Of a stretch of 64,000 bases of DNA, positions 1-13,699 are shown piece by piece. The DNA comes from Acheta domesticus (taxonomy: Eukaryota; Arthropoda; Insecta; Orthoptera; Gryllidae). The notes beneath the pieces were generated by a model. That model was given only the letters and a program-made list of their open reading frames with translations, did not search any database and was not told the origin of the DNA. How positions within the stretch are numbered: the stretch's first letter is position 1; every line of letters begins with the position of its first letter. Made by a program: the position numbers and the translations under genes. Location of the stretch: assembly GCA_031308135.1 (NCBI GenBank), contig JAHLJT010000631.1, positions 196,034,685 through 196,098,684 on the forward strand, written 5' to 3'.

Positions 1-745
1 GGCGGGGAAGGCTGGTCACGATGCGCGGGGCATGGTGGAACGGGATGAGCGCTGGGGGATTGGACATAAGAGGGCGGATCGCGAGGGAAGGGGAATGGGG
101 AGGAATTGAGGCAGGGAGGGATGAAACGCGAGTCAGGGCGAGAGGGAGAGGGGATGGGTGAGGAGACGCGAGGTCGGAACTTCTGTTCGTGGGAGTGACA
201 GGGAGAGAGGATGACACCGCTACAAGGAAAGAGAAAATTGTGGTAGAGAAAATTCGCCAAAGTGTGTGGCATGGGACGAGGTGGGGAGTCGGTCGCGATT
301 GACGGTATGGGTTGTAATGTGTGAAGTACATGGAAATGTGCGTGCTAGAATGCGGTGTGCACGGTAGAATGTGGTAGAATAGATGTCGGGGTGTAACGTA
401 AAACGCTGTGTGCAGAGAGTGACCCAGTTAGTGGTCGGGACGAGGTGAGCATAATGGGCGGCGGGACACTCGGAGGGCATATGGGACAGGGTGTAGCGCG
501 GGAAACGATGCGCGGTGCATAATGGGGCATGTGCGGAGCGGGGAGGGGCTAGATACGGTAGAGTAGGACGCAGGGTGCGGGAGTGGAGAGGAATTAGGTA
601 CGAGGCAGGGAGGGATAAAGCCCATGGAGGGGCAGGTTGAGAGGGGATGTTTGAGACGTGGCCCGGTCGGCGCATGGGGCGTGAAGGAGAGAGGAAGCCC
701 CCGCCGGAGGGGAAATGCCCGCTGCGGTGCTGAGAATTCGCCAAG
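1..745. repeat. G-rich, strand-asymmetric low-complexity block
   Basis: The plus strand is strongly G-rich, built from short degenerate words such as gggatg, gaggca and tgggac. Open frames on the minus strand (for example 220-744) are Pro/His/Ser/Thr-rich and contain no recognisable domain, so I treat them as by-products of the base composition. A degenerate minisatellite is the likeliest explanation. The block runs off the left edge of the window. Confidence 0.6.
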
Positions 746-2005
746 GAGTTTGCTTGTGACCAGAAGGTCTAAAGGTCTCCTAATACCGGCTTTGTACTGG
801 TGAGCCTGCATCGTACTACAAGAGGGTTTACCCACCTCCCATTTCGCTCCTGTTGGGCCAGGCGAGCAAAGCTTGCTCCGGTATATCGTTGGCGGGTGTT
901 GAAAATCCAGTTGTTGTCTTCAAGAGTAGACTGCCTGAAAGTGATCGAAAAGTGTACTGTTTATTCGAGTTATTTTGGCGTTGACTGATGAGCTGCACTA
1001 CATTTGACTGGAATGTTTTGTTCCTTAGGGAGCATATGTTAATTCCTGTGAAAAATGTGACTTGTATATTTTGAAATAAAATAATATATTTTCAATATTC
1101 AAAATGGTTAGAGAATCTCAAAATTAATAATTGAAATTAAAACAACGTATTCTTGTATTTTGCTAAAAACGAAAAAATAATTTATTAACTTTGTAAGGGT
1201 AACTAATTTTAAGGGGAAAAATGATTTTTAAATTTCATTGCAATACATTATGTATGTATTTGATATTGTGCTACTAAAAAGCTTATTATTATACTTTAGA
1301 ATTTAAATACAGTTGGTATATATGTCGCATGAAAAGCAACTTCAAAGGCATATGTTGGACCGCCTGTCCGAATTCTGCAGTATATCACGTTTTCTACTTT
1401 AAATAATGTTTCGATGTGGGAAACATTTCACGAAATACCAATTACATGTTTGCAGCAAATATTCCGTTTTACGTGAAGCTTCGCAAATCAAGGTGGAATT
1501 ATTCATTTGTCTCCCATCGCTCTCTACAGCATTTCATCTTCATGACACCTGACTCGGCGCGAGATGACAAAGTAATCAATGTTTCCGTAACCTTTGACCA
1601 AGGACGCGTTCCGAATGCATTCATCACCAACGAAGCAAACAGACAGAACGCGAACAACAGCGACAAAGTTGAAAAAAAACTGTGTAAAATCAGGGCGCAT
1701 TCCGGGGCAAACGAACCAGTGTGCTAACCGCCCGTCAATAGCCGAGACCTCCCGCTCTGTGAAATATTCATATGCAAGGGTCGGAGCGAGCGCGCGCGAG
1801 CGGGCACAGGGAGGCAGGGCGGAAATGGAAGGGCGAGGGCGAGGGCGTCACGACCGGAAGCGCCAAGGGCGGATGCTGCCCGCGCTGCTGGGGCGACAAG
1901 TCGTCGAATCACGGAATGATCAACGCCGGATGTGGTTGCGTCGTTACTGCTCAGAGCCCAGAGAATGTAGACAGATGGAAGGGAGAGAGAAATACGAGTA
2001 CACGA
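746..2005. other. Intergenic stretch without recognised gene
   Basis: The sequence is AT-rich from about 1,010 to 1,600, with a GC-rich patch near 1,770-1,930. Two short plus-strand frames overlap here (1416-1727 and 1594-2070). They show no known motif, and the second becomes Arg/Gly-rich inside the GC patch. I see no transposon ends and no gene. Confidence 0.5.
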
Positions 2006-2007
2006 AG

Positions 2008-2560
2008 CAGATCGACATCTGCTTCATGACGAAGGTGAAATGTGTAATCTTTGGCATAATCGTTATGTAGTTAATTAAAATGGAAAATGTCTGTGGTTGT
2101 AAAATAATGAACAATATATTAACAAAATAACACAGATTGGCATCTGTTTCGTGGTGAAGGTGATATGTGTAATCTGTGCCATAAATGGTACGTGTAAAAT
2201 GGCAGGATCCACTGACTATACATCGGCATCTGTTTCGTGGTGAAGGTGAAATGTGTAGTCTGTGGGATAAACGGTACGTAGTTAATTAAAATGACAAAGC
2301 GTATTTGATGTTGTGGAATGGTGAAAAATATAATTAGCAAAAGAAAACAGATCGGCATCTGAAATGAGGCGAAGGTGAAATGTGTAACCTCTACCATAAA
2401 CGTTAAAACGTGTAAAATGGCAAATGGCTTTGCGTGTAAAATGGTGAACAGTATATTAACACAAGACCATAGATCATCTGTTTCGTGGTGAAGATGAAAT
2501 GTGTAATCTGTGACATAAAATGTTCGTTGTTAATCAAAATGCCGAAGTGAGTGTGTGTTC
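2008..2560 (+). repeat. Tandem array, ~125-bp unit, five diverged copies
   Basis: The shared word atcggcatctg followed by gtttcgtggtgaaggtgaaatgtgtaa-type sequence (shown here only in part) recurs with its catct core near 2016, 2141, 2227, 2356 and 2475. The spacings are about 125, 86, 129 and 119 bp. Secondary words such as gttaattaaaatg and acaatatattaac also recur in order. The third interval is short because part of the preceding unit is missing. Unit divergence suggests an old array. No coding role is apparent. Confidence 0.85.
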
Positions 2561-5024
2561 GTGAAATAATGTACAATATTATTCACCAAAAACAGAACAA
2601 AACCTCAGAGAGATAAACACTGTTGTTGACTTGATTCCATACTATGTCTTCAGCACTCACTTAGATCTTAAAATGGTTTTCATAGTCGCTAAATTAATTA
2701 TTTAGTAAAAAATTCTCAGACAAAATCACGAAATGCTTGTTATTTTTTAAATAAATAAAATGTAAAGAGAATGTAATGAGCGGTAATGAAGTAATGAATA
2801 TGGCCCCAATACTAAACGCGATTGAACTGAAAACGTAAAATGGTAGACTGAATTTGCAATGAGAGTAATAAACTATTAAATTATTTATAGAACCATTATT
2901 AATGGAGGAATCCATTGCTCCAAGTGAATATAAATGCCTGTATGAAGAAATTGAACCCATAAAGAAAACGTTGACAAAGGATTACAGCAATTCTTGATGT
3001 GGGTTGTGAAGTAGAGAAGTGACAACTAAGAGAAGACTTGGGAAGTGGAGTAGTGTGGAATAGAGGGTTCAGCCGAGGGTGAAGCCGAGGAGGCGAAAGA
3101 AGCCAAAATAAGCTTGGTGCGCGAAGGATGTCGACATCGGTTCCTCACCCTGGAAAATGCCAAGGCCTCGGTGCCTGGAAATGAGTTGTGGTTGGAAAAG
3201 ACCTACGAGATATCATTTGTAACGTCTCAATCGCCAGGGAATCACAATCCGTCATCGACTTCCCGTCGATCGCTTTATCTCACAAGGAATAAAAGTCTTT
3301 CTCAACAACAAGAATAACAATTTAATCACAAGTCGTTCCTCTTACAGATTCACAAGACGTATTAGCTTTTCCAAACATTAAGAAGCTTTGTTGCTAATAT
3401 ATTTAGTACATCAAGAACACTATTGCCAATAACCCATAACGCGTGGAACATAAAAACCCTTGCTTTAGTCTTCACGACCTCAGGAAGCAGTGTGCTTGTT
3501 TGTTCTGGGACTTCTAACATGGTACCCTATTGCTAGATAGAGACAAATAACAAATAGAACTCGATACGTTTCACAAATAGTAATGATTCTCAATAAACAT
3601 ATGGCATCAGATATGAAAGGAGAAGAAAATTGATACATTGATGACGGTAAATCTTTCAATATCGTAAATTGTAGTTCACATGAAAAAAAAAAATAAGCAC
3701 GTCGATTTACGCCAATGTTCAATTTCGCCCATACAAATTCTTTTACCGCTTTCGTAGACTCCTTTCTTAATGAAATTTATCTGAGTATATGTAGATGCTC
3801 ACAAAAAAATCAACTTCAAACTCTCAGTCAAACTACTTGAATACCAAATTAGGCATCTTAATGGCATCTCCAAGATAGTGCAAAAATAAAAGATTCTATT
3901 GAGATAACGAAAAAGTTGTATGAAAATGAAGTTTTTTACTTTTAGTACAGCTTGTTTCAATAGTTATTTCATGGTCTTTGAATGAAGTATTTTTGCATAT
4001 TATTGCATTGAAGAGGAAATTCCTGAGTATGTTATGTAATTGCGTAGCACTTTAAAAAGTAAGTAAACACTACCTGCTCCTTCGCAACAATTGTACTCCA
4101 AGAGCGTGTAAAATTGAACTGCAAAAGGTTTGGTATCAACGCACATTTTTCGTTCGCTATCTGTAAAATATTAATACTTTTTAGTAGAGAACGCACTCTT
4201 TCAGATGTATTCTATATGTGAATATAATTAGGTTAATTTGGACTTACCTGTCAATTATCCTTGCTATTTCTTTTCCTCTCTTCCTTGTTTATGATTCTTC
4301 TATTGAATACAAAAATCGGAGGGCTGCAATACTTCACCTTTTTTCAATACTAGATAAATGTTTGATGAGCGAGTTCGTATTTTACGACCCCTTTTTATTT
4401 GTTCGTTGAAGCAACGTGCGTAGATGAAGATAGAAAATAATTATTTCTGAAAAAAAATGTAATGAATTATGAGTCGGTTGACAAATTACTAAAGGATTGC
4501 AGATAGATAGGAGAAAATGTAGATGTGCAGTCCGATTCAATAGTGTTGCCAATTATCATCCCCGAATCAAACGAAGTACCAAGAATCCTAAAGGACTCTA
4601 TACAATCACTGGAGTGTATTGTTTTTAACAAGCCTGTATGGAACCCTTTCAAGAGCAAATGGCACTACTCTCCAAGCGAATGCCGGTGTGGGGTGGAAGA
4701 TGTAGGACGTGTTCAATGGTGACTCAGATTAGGCGAGTCAGTGGCATGGGAATATCCCATATAGTCCATTGTATTCGGTCCTACTTCAGCATTTGCGTGA
4801 AAATTACTACTGAAACCACTGGAATTTCCGATCAGATCATTGATCAGAGTGCTTATTGCGGCTCAATCATACGAAATATGGAAGGAGTTTACTAAAAAAA
4901 GACGCTTACAATTGACTCAAAAGCTTATTTTTGAAGTTTCGTTGTTTCCTCCCTGGGCAAGACGTCTCCACCTCATATCTCAGCACGCTTCGACAGGGCA
5001 CGTCAAGCCCCATGCCATCCGAGC
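2561..5024. other. AT-rich intergenic DNA, nothing recognised
   Basis: I find no transposon ends, tandem repeats or credible coding frames. Short frames such as 3114-3317, 4218-4409 and 4525-4722 lack recognisable motifs and are compatible with chance. Confidence 0.5.
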
Positions 5025-5555
5025 GCACTGCAGTGCCTCTGACCGGGAGGTCCTAGGTTCGTGTCCCGGCGGCGGCATTATTTTCGACATAAAGTAGACA
5101 GCTAGGTCGAATTCAGTCACTCCCTGGAGAAGAATTCCAGCGGCCGACTGCTCTGATCGGTAATTTTCCGTGGTTTCTCCGATCAACACCAGGCGAATGT
5201 CGGAGCAATACCCTAACAATCGAGCCAGGGACCCCGTGCAATCTTTCCTACCTCTTCCTTGGCCTATCCTCACCACTTATACTCACACACTAACATGCAC
5301 TACACTACCACACATGCCGGGAGATCGGTGGGGGGCTTAGAGGTTGTCCCGTCTGGGGCGGTGCCCCGCTGGTGGGAGCTATCTGTTTGGGGAAAAAAAC
5401 CGCTAATCGACGGTAGGTCAGCGCCGAATCTCGCCATTCTGCGGAGGAAAATACCGACACTTCCCGAGCATACACGACACTTACGGGAATATCAATCTCG
5501 TTAGTTGACGCGCCCGGAATCACTAACAACCAATCAACCGTCAATCGATCATACT
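5025..5555 (+). mobile_element. tRNA-headed SINE-like element, copy 1
   Basis: This is a copy of the main repeat family of the window. A pol III B-box-like word lies at 5056-5066 (ggttcgtgtcc). It is followed by the family landmarks: a module ending tctggaggagaattccagcgg in the consensus, the word tttctccgatcaacaccagg, an ACAC-rich segment, the word catgccgggagatcggt, and a closing segment containing gttgacgcgcccggaatcac. The copy ends in a tail of aatc/caatc repeats. The tRNA-like A-box half is degraded in this copy. A CpG island starts at its 3' end. Family membership is clear from at least seven other copies; retroposition by a partner LINE is inferred from the SINE architecture. Confidence 0.8.
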
Positions 5556-5559
5556 CAAC

Positions 5560-5960
5560 CGTCCCAGCGTCTCGTGGGCGAGGCCAGCAGCCGCAGCCGG
5601 CGTGCGCGTCGCGCGGGGCGCCGCCTGTTGCTAGGGGAAGCGGAAGGGGCTGTGTGGAGCGGGGAGGAGGAGCGGAAATAGAGCCGGTGCGTGCGGGGCG
5701 GCGCCGACGAGGGTGCGGCCGTCGCGAAGGGGTCGTCAACGCGGAGGGTGACGGCCTCCGGCGACAGGCTGAGCGCACCCTTACGTCGCCGGGGCGCCGC
5801 TGCGGCGGGCGGGAAACGGTCGCCTGCCGCGCGTTTGACGACCCTGTCGAGTGGCCGGGGGGGGGGGGTGCTTGCGCTGACGCGGAGGGAGAAGAAATCA
5901 CGCGCGGGAAAAGTGTAATGAGCGCTTGATCCGCGGAAGTGATTCGTGTGGGTGGAAGAA
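5560..5960. other. CpG-rich island
   Basis: The segment is GC-rich with many CpG dinucleotides and contains a run of ten G near 5861-5870. Overlapping frames in several phases are Arg/Gly/Ala-rich and have no known domain. It could be an unmethylated regulatory island or a promoter without a visible first exon; the sequence alone cannot tell. Confidence 0.6.
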
Positions 5961-8900
5961 GGTTTGGTGGACGGGCAACCGAATTACGATTGTGGCCAGT
6001 GCTAGTGCAATAACTCTGCTGAATAAAGCTACAAAACTAGTTGTTCAAAAGTAGTACGTAGACTGTTCAAGAACAATCAGTAAAATACCCTCAAATGATA
6101 CTGCAATAAATTAACAAAACCCTCTCATAAAATTATTACAACATTCTTCCGGAATACTGCAATAACATAGTATCGTGTATATTCAATATATCAGTGTTAA
6201 TCTTGCTTTTTCGCAACTTTTATTCATTATTCAACTATTTATTGTTAAAAAGGGGAGTGATTCTTGACCTCAATAAAACGTGCACGAAATACACTTCTCT
6301 ACATGTTTCTACTACATTCGTCACATACAGTTTTATTGTTTTTTGACAAAATAAATCAAATCAGATAGTGACGAAATCGAATAAGATATTTGCATAAAAT
6401 GGCTATCAAAACAATGTTGTTCCATAACGCAACACACATTAGTAGCAAATACTTAATTGTGAGCTGCTCTTCCTTGGAGCCTGGCTTTCGCATGACGCCA
6501 GCTGTGCCGTAAGCAGCGCGTATTTATTGTTCAGATGGTACGCACAGTATGATAATAAAATGATTAACACTATCAAATATTTGATTTTTCAGTCAAAATC
6601 GAAACTATTCTATTTTTTTCGTGTTTTTCTCGTGTTCCATTGTTCCTAACAAAACCATATATACCATTCAAATTGCTGCACAGTTTTCTTTCAATTTCTG
6701 CACACATTGGAAATTAGTTATAGCAATCGTTTGTATGCGGCGTGTATCGACACAATTATCCAGTACAATTTGAAAGTTGCAGATTTACTGCATAATCGTA
6801 TGTTTTAATTCAGTACTTATTGTATTTGGAATGCTTATTTTTTAATATATTTGTTTTCATTGAAAGTTACACGTCCTTCGCAGACACTAGTTTATCTTTG
6901 CAATTGCGTTTCGAGGATTCAGTGTGCGAGGAACACTAAATAGAATCAAAAATCAAACTGAAAGTGACGAGAACATTCTGGTTATTTTCTAATATTAATG
7001 CTTTCGCAAACAGTTAAAATGATTGAGACACAATTATTTATTCTACAGCCTTCAGAATTTCTTCCAGACAACATCAATTTACCAATCAATAAAGACCTCC
7101 ATATATTTGTAGAATTGTCTGTCACATGTTTTCAAACTCCTCTAAGGTCAGTTAGTTTCTGAAATAACAAAAAACGCTACGAAGTGTAATAAATTCTATA
7201 TACTAATAACTTGAAGAGCTACATAAGTAAGAAATGCTACACAAGAGCAATAATTCAATCGTCAATTAAATAAGAATAATCTGCCCTTTCAGTGTATTGA
7301 CTAATAGGTTCTTGTATGTGTGTTTAAAATATTGGTTTAGAGTGTTTTTCAAGTTGAACCGCGGCTATATTTTCAAAAATGTCCAGAAAAACATAAATTG
7401 CTACTTCATCCCCCCCCCTATTCACTAGCTCCTGCTTTGCTCAGCTGGAATTTGTACACATGTACGCCGTGCCTCTCAGCACTCGCGCGACCTGTCTGTA
7501 ACACCACGCTTCCTCATCACTTCTCATCTGCGCACCTTATCAACTTATTTCCTGTCTCACAACTCCATCACGAAGTCTCGCGCTCTCTGTTCGCCAGCCG
7601 CCTCGTCCCGTCGTCTTCCTCGCAGCTCTCCGGCGCAGCGCTCCACAAAGCGCACTTCCTCGCCAACTTGATACGCACGACCCCTTCATTTCCGCTGCCA
7701 TAATTCCCGCCGTCCCTGCCACGTGCGCCCTTCCCCTGGCGCCTCCGATGGTTCTTCGTTTTCTCTTTGGTTTCCGCCGCAAGTTACCTAGAGTCTAGTA
7801 TTGACTGTGCTCTCGGGGCTTGCATCCACTGTCGTCATTTCCTCTTAATTTGCTTACTGTCGTTTGCAGATTTAACTTAAGATGAGTTTTGATCATGCAT
7901 GCGCGGTCTTCTAGTTTCAATATCTCTCTGTGGCTACCGAACCAGAATAAATTTCCAAAGTTAAGTTAATTAACTTTCATTTATTTAGAAAAATGAATTT
8001 TACGTCGAACTTCCCCGCCCATTAAACATAGGCTTAGAGCAGGTAAATAAGGTTTTAGATGAAGATTTGAACCGACGCAAGCCATGGACACGCAAGCAAG
8101 ACACTCTGGCCAGGACTGTACAATGGCTTAGTGATCACGACTAAATTGACATCTGGCATTCAGGAATGAAAAAAAAAACTTGCTTATAAGTTTCGTTTAG
8201 GGTGTTTCCATTTATTGAAGAAATCAAATTGGTAACTAAATGTATGCAATACCACTCAACAAGAAAAAAGATTTGGGATCCTCAATTGAAGCACTTGCTA
8301 GTAAATGGGTTAAGTTCACTTTCTTTTATTTACAAAAATGAATTTTATATTTGGAGGAAACATTATAGATTGATGCATTTCGCCAAAGCAACACATATGT
8401 TAATACAGAGTATATATGACATTCCAAAGGCAAACCACATAATTCTTCAGAATGACTATAAAGAATGTGATTTCCGGACGGTATTAGATTTTAATTTCTT
8501 CGGTCATAACAAATCACTCACTTTATTCAAAACATCATGAGGGTAAAATATTATTTTCTTGAATTGCTTTCTAAAATTGTTTCACTGTACCATCAAGGTA
8601 GGAACAGGCGCATAACTTGAAAACGAACTCCTTACTTAACGGTATGTCATTAGATCCGACTTCATGGTGCTTTAGAACATCTAATTCTTTTTTTGGATAC
8701 TAAGCTGACGAACACACGGTGCAAGTGAGTGACAATTGATCTGATATCTTGCGGCTTTTTAGCCGATTCACATTTTGCTTTTAGAGTTTCAAAGTTGATT
8801 TCCTTTTGTTGATAAAAACATGAATATAATGTGACAACATAATTAATTTTTTATTGTCGTGCTAATATGCATTAAAACTCACCTACTTATAGGTAAATTA

Positions 8901-10605
8901 TAGTTACTGCACCTCGTACACATTGTAGTTAACTATTGCAATATTTTTCTACGCCTTCAGATTAACAGACGGGGTTTCGGTGTGAATTGTCACGCACAAG
9001 AGACGCGAATCGCTGCACGCATTGTACATTAACCAACCTTGTCGCATGGCACAGAGCCATTTTCCAGCTCGAGTAAACTGTTGGATAAGGCGTCGAATAG
9101 ATGAACAGCACTCGCTCATCTTAATTATGCTTCTTGTCTGTTTGCGAAAATGAAATTACATACTATCATTTTTAATGTCGCATTGCATATTCATCGTTAA
9201 GCCGCTACCACTGCCAAATTATGTGTAATTCATTACCATAAAACACAGCGATACTATTTTAATGGCCTTTCTGAGTGTGAAATTGCGTCGCTGTAATGAA
9301 TGGCTATAGTGATGTGGAAGATTTAATAAAAATAATAACATACCGTTGGAGAGATTTGTTAGCTACAGTAAAATTTTAGTCACTCTGATTAGGCTTCGAA
9401 TTTTGCGGTCGGAAACAGGAAACAATCTTGCAAACACTCATTAAGAAGAGTTATTCAGGAGTAAGAAATCATTACAAACGTGGGGAAAATGAAAGAAATT
9501 ACCACCGCGCAATTGATGGTTTTGCCATAAAAAAAAACTAAAACTTCAAGTAAGAAATGAATCATGTAACTATTTACAGCATTTCAGAATTTTTAGTCGA
9601 GTTAAAAATAAATTTCAAGGCATTGATTTTCATTTAATATTATATTTATGCAATAATCTCGCATGTGCAATTGTAACTCATGTTTCAGGTCCAGTTTAAT
9701 GGACATAGTGGTTGTTATTGGAGTTTCGAAGATTGAATAATTTATTTTTTTTAAACTAGGATTGCTCTTAAATGCAGGAACCCACACTTCCACACTTCAC
9801 GAAAGTATCTGTAACAAACCTAGGAGGGAAATTCGCTAATAAACCGAAATATTATCACTGTCATCAGTTTAAATTGTCTCTGTGGAGTATTATTATTTTA
9901 TAATATTATTATAAATTCCGTACATGTTATCTATATGTTAATGCTGCTGCATTTTGCATTAAAGGAGGATTGTTTTGGAAACAAGGGGTAAGTTTCTTTA
10001 AAAAAGCACAAGTACATTCTACTCGAAGCAGAGCGTGCGAGAGAAGTTATCTGTTTTCGACTTTAGAAAGAAATGTTATATGTAACTGTGTAACTTAATT
10101 TATCGCGAGAATATCAGCTTTCCCCGCAACAGAAAGAATATCGTCGTTCCCAAGCTTGCATCAAACGTCATAGCCGTCAAATCTAGAATTCATTTGTTCT
10201 CGAAACTGGGCCATGAATGTCAAACATTTTTTTTATCTTTTCCAATAAACAGATCATTCTACTAGTGTTTGCCTACCTGTTACACACCCCTACAGGATGA
10301 GTTCTCTACCCGTTAACAGCGTGGAATCAAAAATGAATCTTGTGCACCTTCTTTATGCGATATTTAACAAAACATTATTATTAGACAAAAATACTAGTAA
10401 TTATTAGTAGTTACTACTTACCGTGAAAGGTAGTAACGATTTTTATAAACCACTCTACATACAAGTGTAGTATCACAAGTTTATTATCCCCGCCAGACAT
10501 TTTAAAGAGAACTTACACACGATCCCACTTAAAAAGATTACTTGCTACAGGAGTCACCATTACCGTCACCACGTTCCCTCTACGTAGCACAAACCTTTGT
10601 CCACA
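5961..10605. other. Long AT-rich intergenic stretch
   Basis: About 4.6 kb with no credible gene. A pyrimidine-rich, moderately GC-rich patch lies at 7408-7770. The frame at 8202-8540 (112 codons) is AT-rich, with no recognised domain and no visible splice or promoter context, so I regard it as chance. No repeat family of the window was found here. Confidence 0.5.
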
Positions 10606-10609
10606 CGTG

Positions 10610-10900
10610 GCTGATCTCGGCCGCTCACTCGGCTCCAACTGCCCCGCGCCAAGAAGGCCGCTCGCGGAAGCAATATCCGAGCGGCGCCGGGTTATGTAGC
10701 TGATTGGAAAGAGGCCGGGCTTGGCACGCTCTCCTAATATCCGGCTGCGGGGCGGTGGAGAGGGGGCCCGTGGAGGGGGAGGGGCGGACTCCGAGTGGGC
10801 GTAAGGGGGGATGAGAGGGTGAGTGAGGTCACGTGAACCGAATCAGCTCGGGGGCAGTTGCGTGCGCGAGCCCGTATCGATGGAGACGACGAGAACGAAG
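10610..10900. other. CpG-rich island
   Basis: The segment has dense CpG with words such as ggccgctcgcgg and gagcggcgccggg, embedded in AT-rich DNA. It grades into the G-rich low-complexity block to its right. No exon is recognised. Confidence 0.55.
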
Positions 10901-11775
10901 GAAGGATCGGGAGTAAGGCGGTGAACGGGAATGAAAGTAGCAAGGGAACGATGTCGGTGTTGTAGATGGTAGTCGCTTTGTACATGGTGACGTAGGTTGT
11001 GAAAGGTGCGTGAGAATGCGTAGTGGCGGAGAGGCGATTGGTGGCTGGAACGCGGGGGGGGTGTATCAGAGACTGAGGGAAGATGGGTGGTGTATAACAT
11101 AGGTAGAGGGTACAGAGTGATATGTGTAGTTGCTGGGACGTGAGTGGAGCCGATGAAAGGAATGATGATGGGGATGCAGGAGGTGGTGGTGGTGGTGGTG
11201 ATGGTGGTGGCGGTGTTGGCGCTGGTTAGCGCTGGAAGGGAGATAAGTACTGGCGGGGACCTGAATGTGGGATGTGAATTTGGTAGTGGGACAAATGCGA
11301 GTATTGGTACAGAGGGACGTGGTGGCTGGATCGAGGATGATGGAAGAGACGTGGTTGACGGTAGAGACGTGAGTACTGGCTGCGTCTTGCATGGTGACTT
11401 CATATGGCGGGGACGTGAGTTCTAAAAGCAGGAGGATGTGCTGAAAGGAACGTCAATAGTAGCAATTACGTGAGTGGATATGGAGGAGTGGATGATGGCA
11501 AAGAACTGTGGCTTGAAGAGGCGACGTTGATGGCGGCAAAGACATGATGATAGGAGGATAGGGTCTCTGAGAAACCGGGACGATGTCACGAAAGTGTTGG
11601 TCTTTAGGTAAAGAGTTGGAATGGAAGACGGATGCAAATCTGGAAATGGGGCAGGCATAGAGAGAAGACAGTGCATGGAGTGGCAGGACGTGAAAGGGTG
11701 ATATTGGGTGGTTTGATTTAAACCATGAATAAGACACGGGGAGATGCGAGGGACAATGGCTTGATTATTTCGAAG
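10901..11775. repeat. G-rich degenerate minisatellite with GGT run
   Basis: The plus strand is G-rich and repeats words such as gagacgtggt, gggacgtgag and ggtagagacgtgag. A ggtggt-type trinucleotide run lies at 11179-11216. The minus strand is open for 186 codons and Pro/Ser/Thr/His-rich (10843-11403), as expected from composition. It abuts SINE copy 2. Confidence 0.6.
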
Positions 11776-11809
11776 TTTCGTGATTTGAGATTCGTAATTT
11801 GTTTTGGTC

Positions 11810-12312
11810 ATTATTCCCATTAATGAAGTGCATGTTTTTGCGGGAGGTGGCAATAAGGATACCTCGCCGGATAATAAGATCGGTCGCAGATCTTCAGATC
11901 GGTTTGCGCGGTTTTCTCCAACCACGTATTTCCCACTAACGGGGCACCGCTCCTGCGGGAATAAGCTCTAATTTTACGATTGCTCTCCCGATATGCGTGG
12001 TAATGTAGTGCATGCAATTTTAGTTGTGCGTAAGTACAGGATGAGGAGAGTACAGTAAAGAGGAACGAAATATAGCACACGGTCCGTGGCCCGTTTGTTA
12101 GAGTACTTCCCGGCATTCGCTGGTATTGATCGTAGAAAAAGCGGAAACAACCGATCAGAACAGCGAGACGCTAGAATTGTTTTCCAGGGAGCGTCTGATT
12201 TCGATCTAGCTCTCTACCTAGTGTCAAAAATCCTGCCACTATCGGGATTCGAACACTAGGACCTCCCAGTCAGAGGCTCATCAGTTGGTGCCTTGAGCCA
12301 CCTCAGCCGGTG
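11810..12312 (-). mobile_element. tRNA-headed SINE-like element, copy 2
   Basis: The reverse strand carries the family landmarks in order. The tRNA-like head lies at about 12,240-12,312, with the A-box-like ctgaggtggctc near 12,296-12,308 and a B-box-like word ggattcgaa's reverse partner near 12,244-12,256. Towards lower coordinates come the aattc(g) module, the caatac-cagcgaatgc word and the diverged 3' half. The distal end around 11,810 is degraded and the aatc tail is not clear. A GC-rich segment starts immediately beyond the head. Confidence 0.75.
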
Positions 12313-12610
12313 GCGCGGTGTCAGCGATGGAAGGGAGCAGGCGTGGCGACGGAGTCGGAGCAACGGCGTGGCGGAGGCGGTGCCGCAGGCGAGTGTCGTA
12401 GACGTACGGCGCCAGAGCTCTAACGAGAAGCCGATGCAGGAGCAGGTGCAGTCGAGCGATTGTCTGCTGTCTGCTGTCGTCTGCAGACAAAGATCTCGCA
12501 CGCGAACAATTGCCTTGCGCCGCCGCGTTGCGCTGCGTCGCGCCACATTGCGCCTCCCCGGCGCCAGAGTTGCCGTTTTCCGTTTTCTCAGCTGTGACTG
12601 GGCCTGCCTC
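12313..12610. other. GC-rich segment
   Basis: CpG-rich sequence beginning with a short degenerate ggcg/gtggcg repeat and continuing with gcgccgccgcg-type sequence. Frames are open on both strands (12281-12619 minus, 12293-12811 plus). Neither shows a known domain, and the mutual overlap argues against coding. Confidence 0.5.
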
Positions 12611-12947
12611 TGCAGCCACCCTCTTCTTTTACACTTCTTTCTACCGATAGATTTTTTTCTCGTACACTCTCCATTACTCTTACTGCCCTATGTTGTCTCC
12701 ATGCTATTTATTGCCATGTTTATTCGCATTGACTCATTGGCTCTGCAAACTTGTCACAGTCCCGACCGACGTACTAAGCCGCAATTCTTATATGGTTCTA
12801 AAATCATGTAGCATGTAGAACCTGTTTTAGTACCCACTTTGCATCTTCCTTCGAAGTATACCTGCATATAATTTCCCTGTATACATGTTCTCAATTCTTT
12901 GTTTACCTGGCAGTTTAGCATTATGCAATTGTGCATTATCGACTCTG

Positions 12948-13075
12948 ATAACATAGCTAGGTCGAATTCTATCACTATCTGAAGGAGCATTTTATTGCGT
13001 CTGCTCTGATCTGTACGTTTCTCTGATTTCACCGACTACGTGGTAAACGCCGGAGCAGAACGTTAATAAATAGTG
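12948..13075 (+). mobile_element. SINE-like element, internal fragment
   Basis: A diverged internal piece of the same family is recognisable from agctaggtcgaattc, followed by a degraded tctgaaggag module, the gctctgatc word and a cgccggagcag word. The tRNA head and the 3' half are missing. The rest of 12,611-13,699 holds nothing else I recognise. Confidence 0.65.
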
Positions 13076-13699
13076 TTCGAACTGCGTGCGAAGTTTCGTT
13101 TCACACCCTTGCCCTGCCCTCTCCACTTATATAAATACACAAATATACATACACCCACACACACATACTTTTCCTACCAGTTTAAAGCTCAGAGCTTGTT
13201 CTGTCTGCGGTGGTACTCCTCTAGCACGTTTACTGCCACACTGACAAAAACAGAAGGGTCCATTATTTGTCTCATTTCGCGTGTGAGATTTGTTCTTGGG
13301 GCTGTCCTCGATATACTCTTATGTTATAGCATGTTTGTGTGAGTTACCAATGCACCACGCGGCTCCAATGGAAAGGCTGCGCGTGAGTTGTATGTACTTC
13401 ACACGGCCCCATGGCAAAAAGGCCGCGTGAGTTAGATATAACTCACATAGCAGCCAACGTGCTAGAGAAGATAACTGGACTGTGAAAACCCGCAATTCCG
13501 TAAGTGGACGCGTAGATCGGCGCCCGATCGGGGAGGGGTAGAAACACATCCACTTTGCAATATGTAACATGCCCTGCACTTACGAAACTAAGGACCATAA
13601 CTATTGCCGCGCCTTCGTAAATGAAATCAAGCAATCAATTCTGCATTGTTATTGCAAAACTACCGTCAACACACGAGTCTTTCCATTTTCGCGCGTACT

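Noticed and set aside
8202..8540. 112-codon plus-strand frame in AT-rich DNA
   Set aside because: No domain, no supporting context, and amino-acid content typical of chance AT-rich frames.
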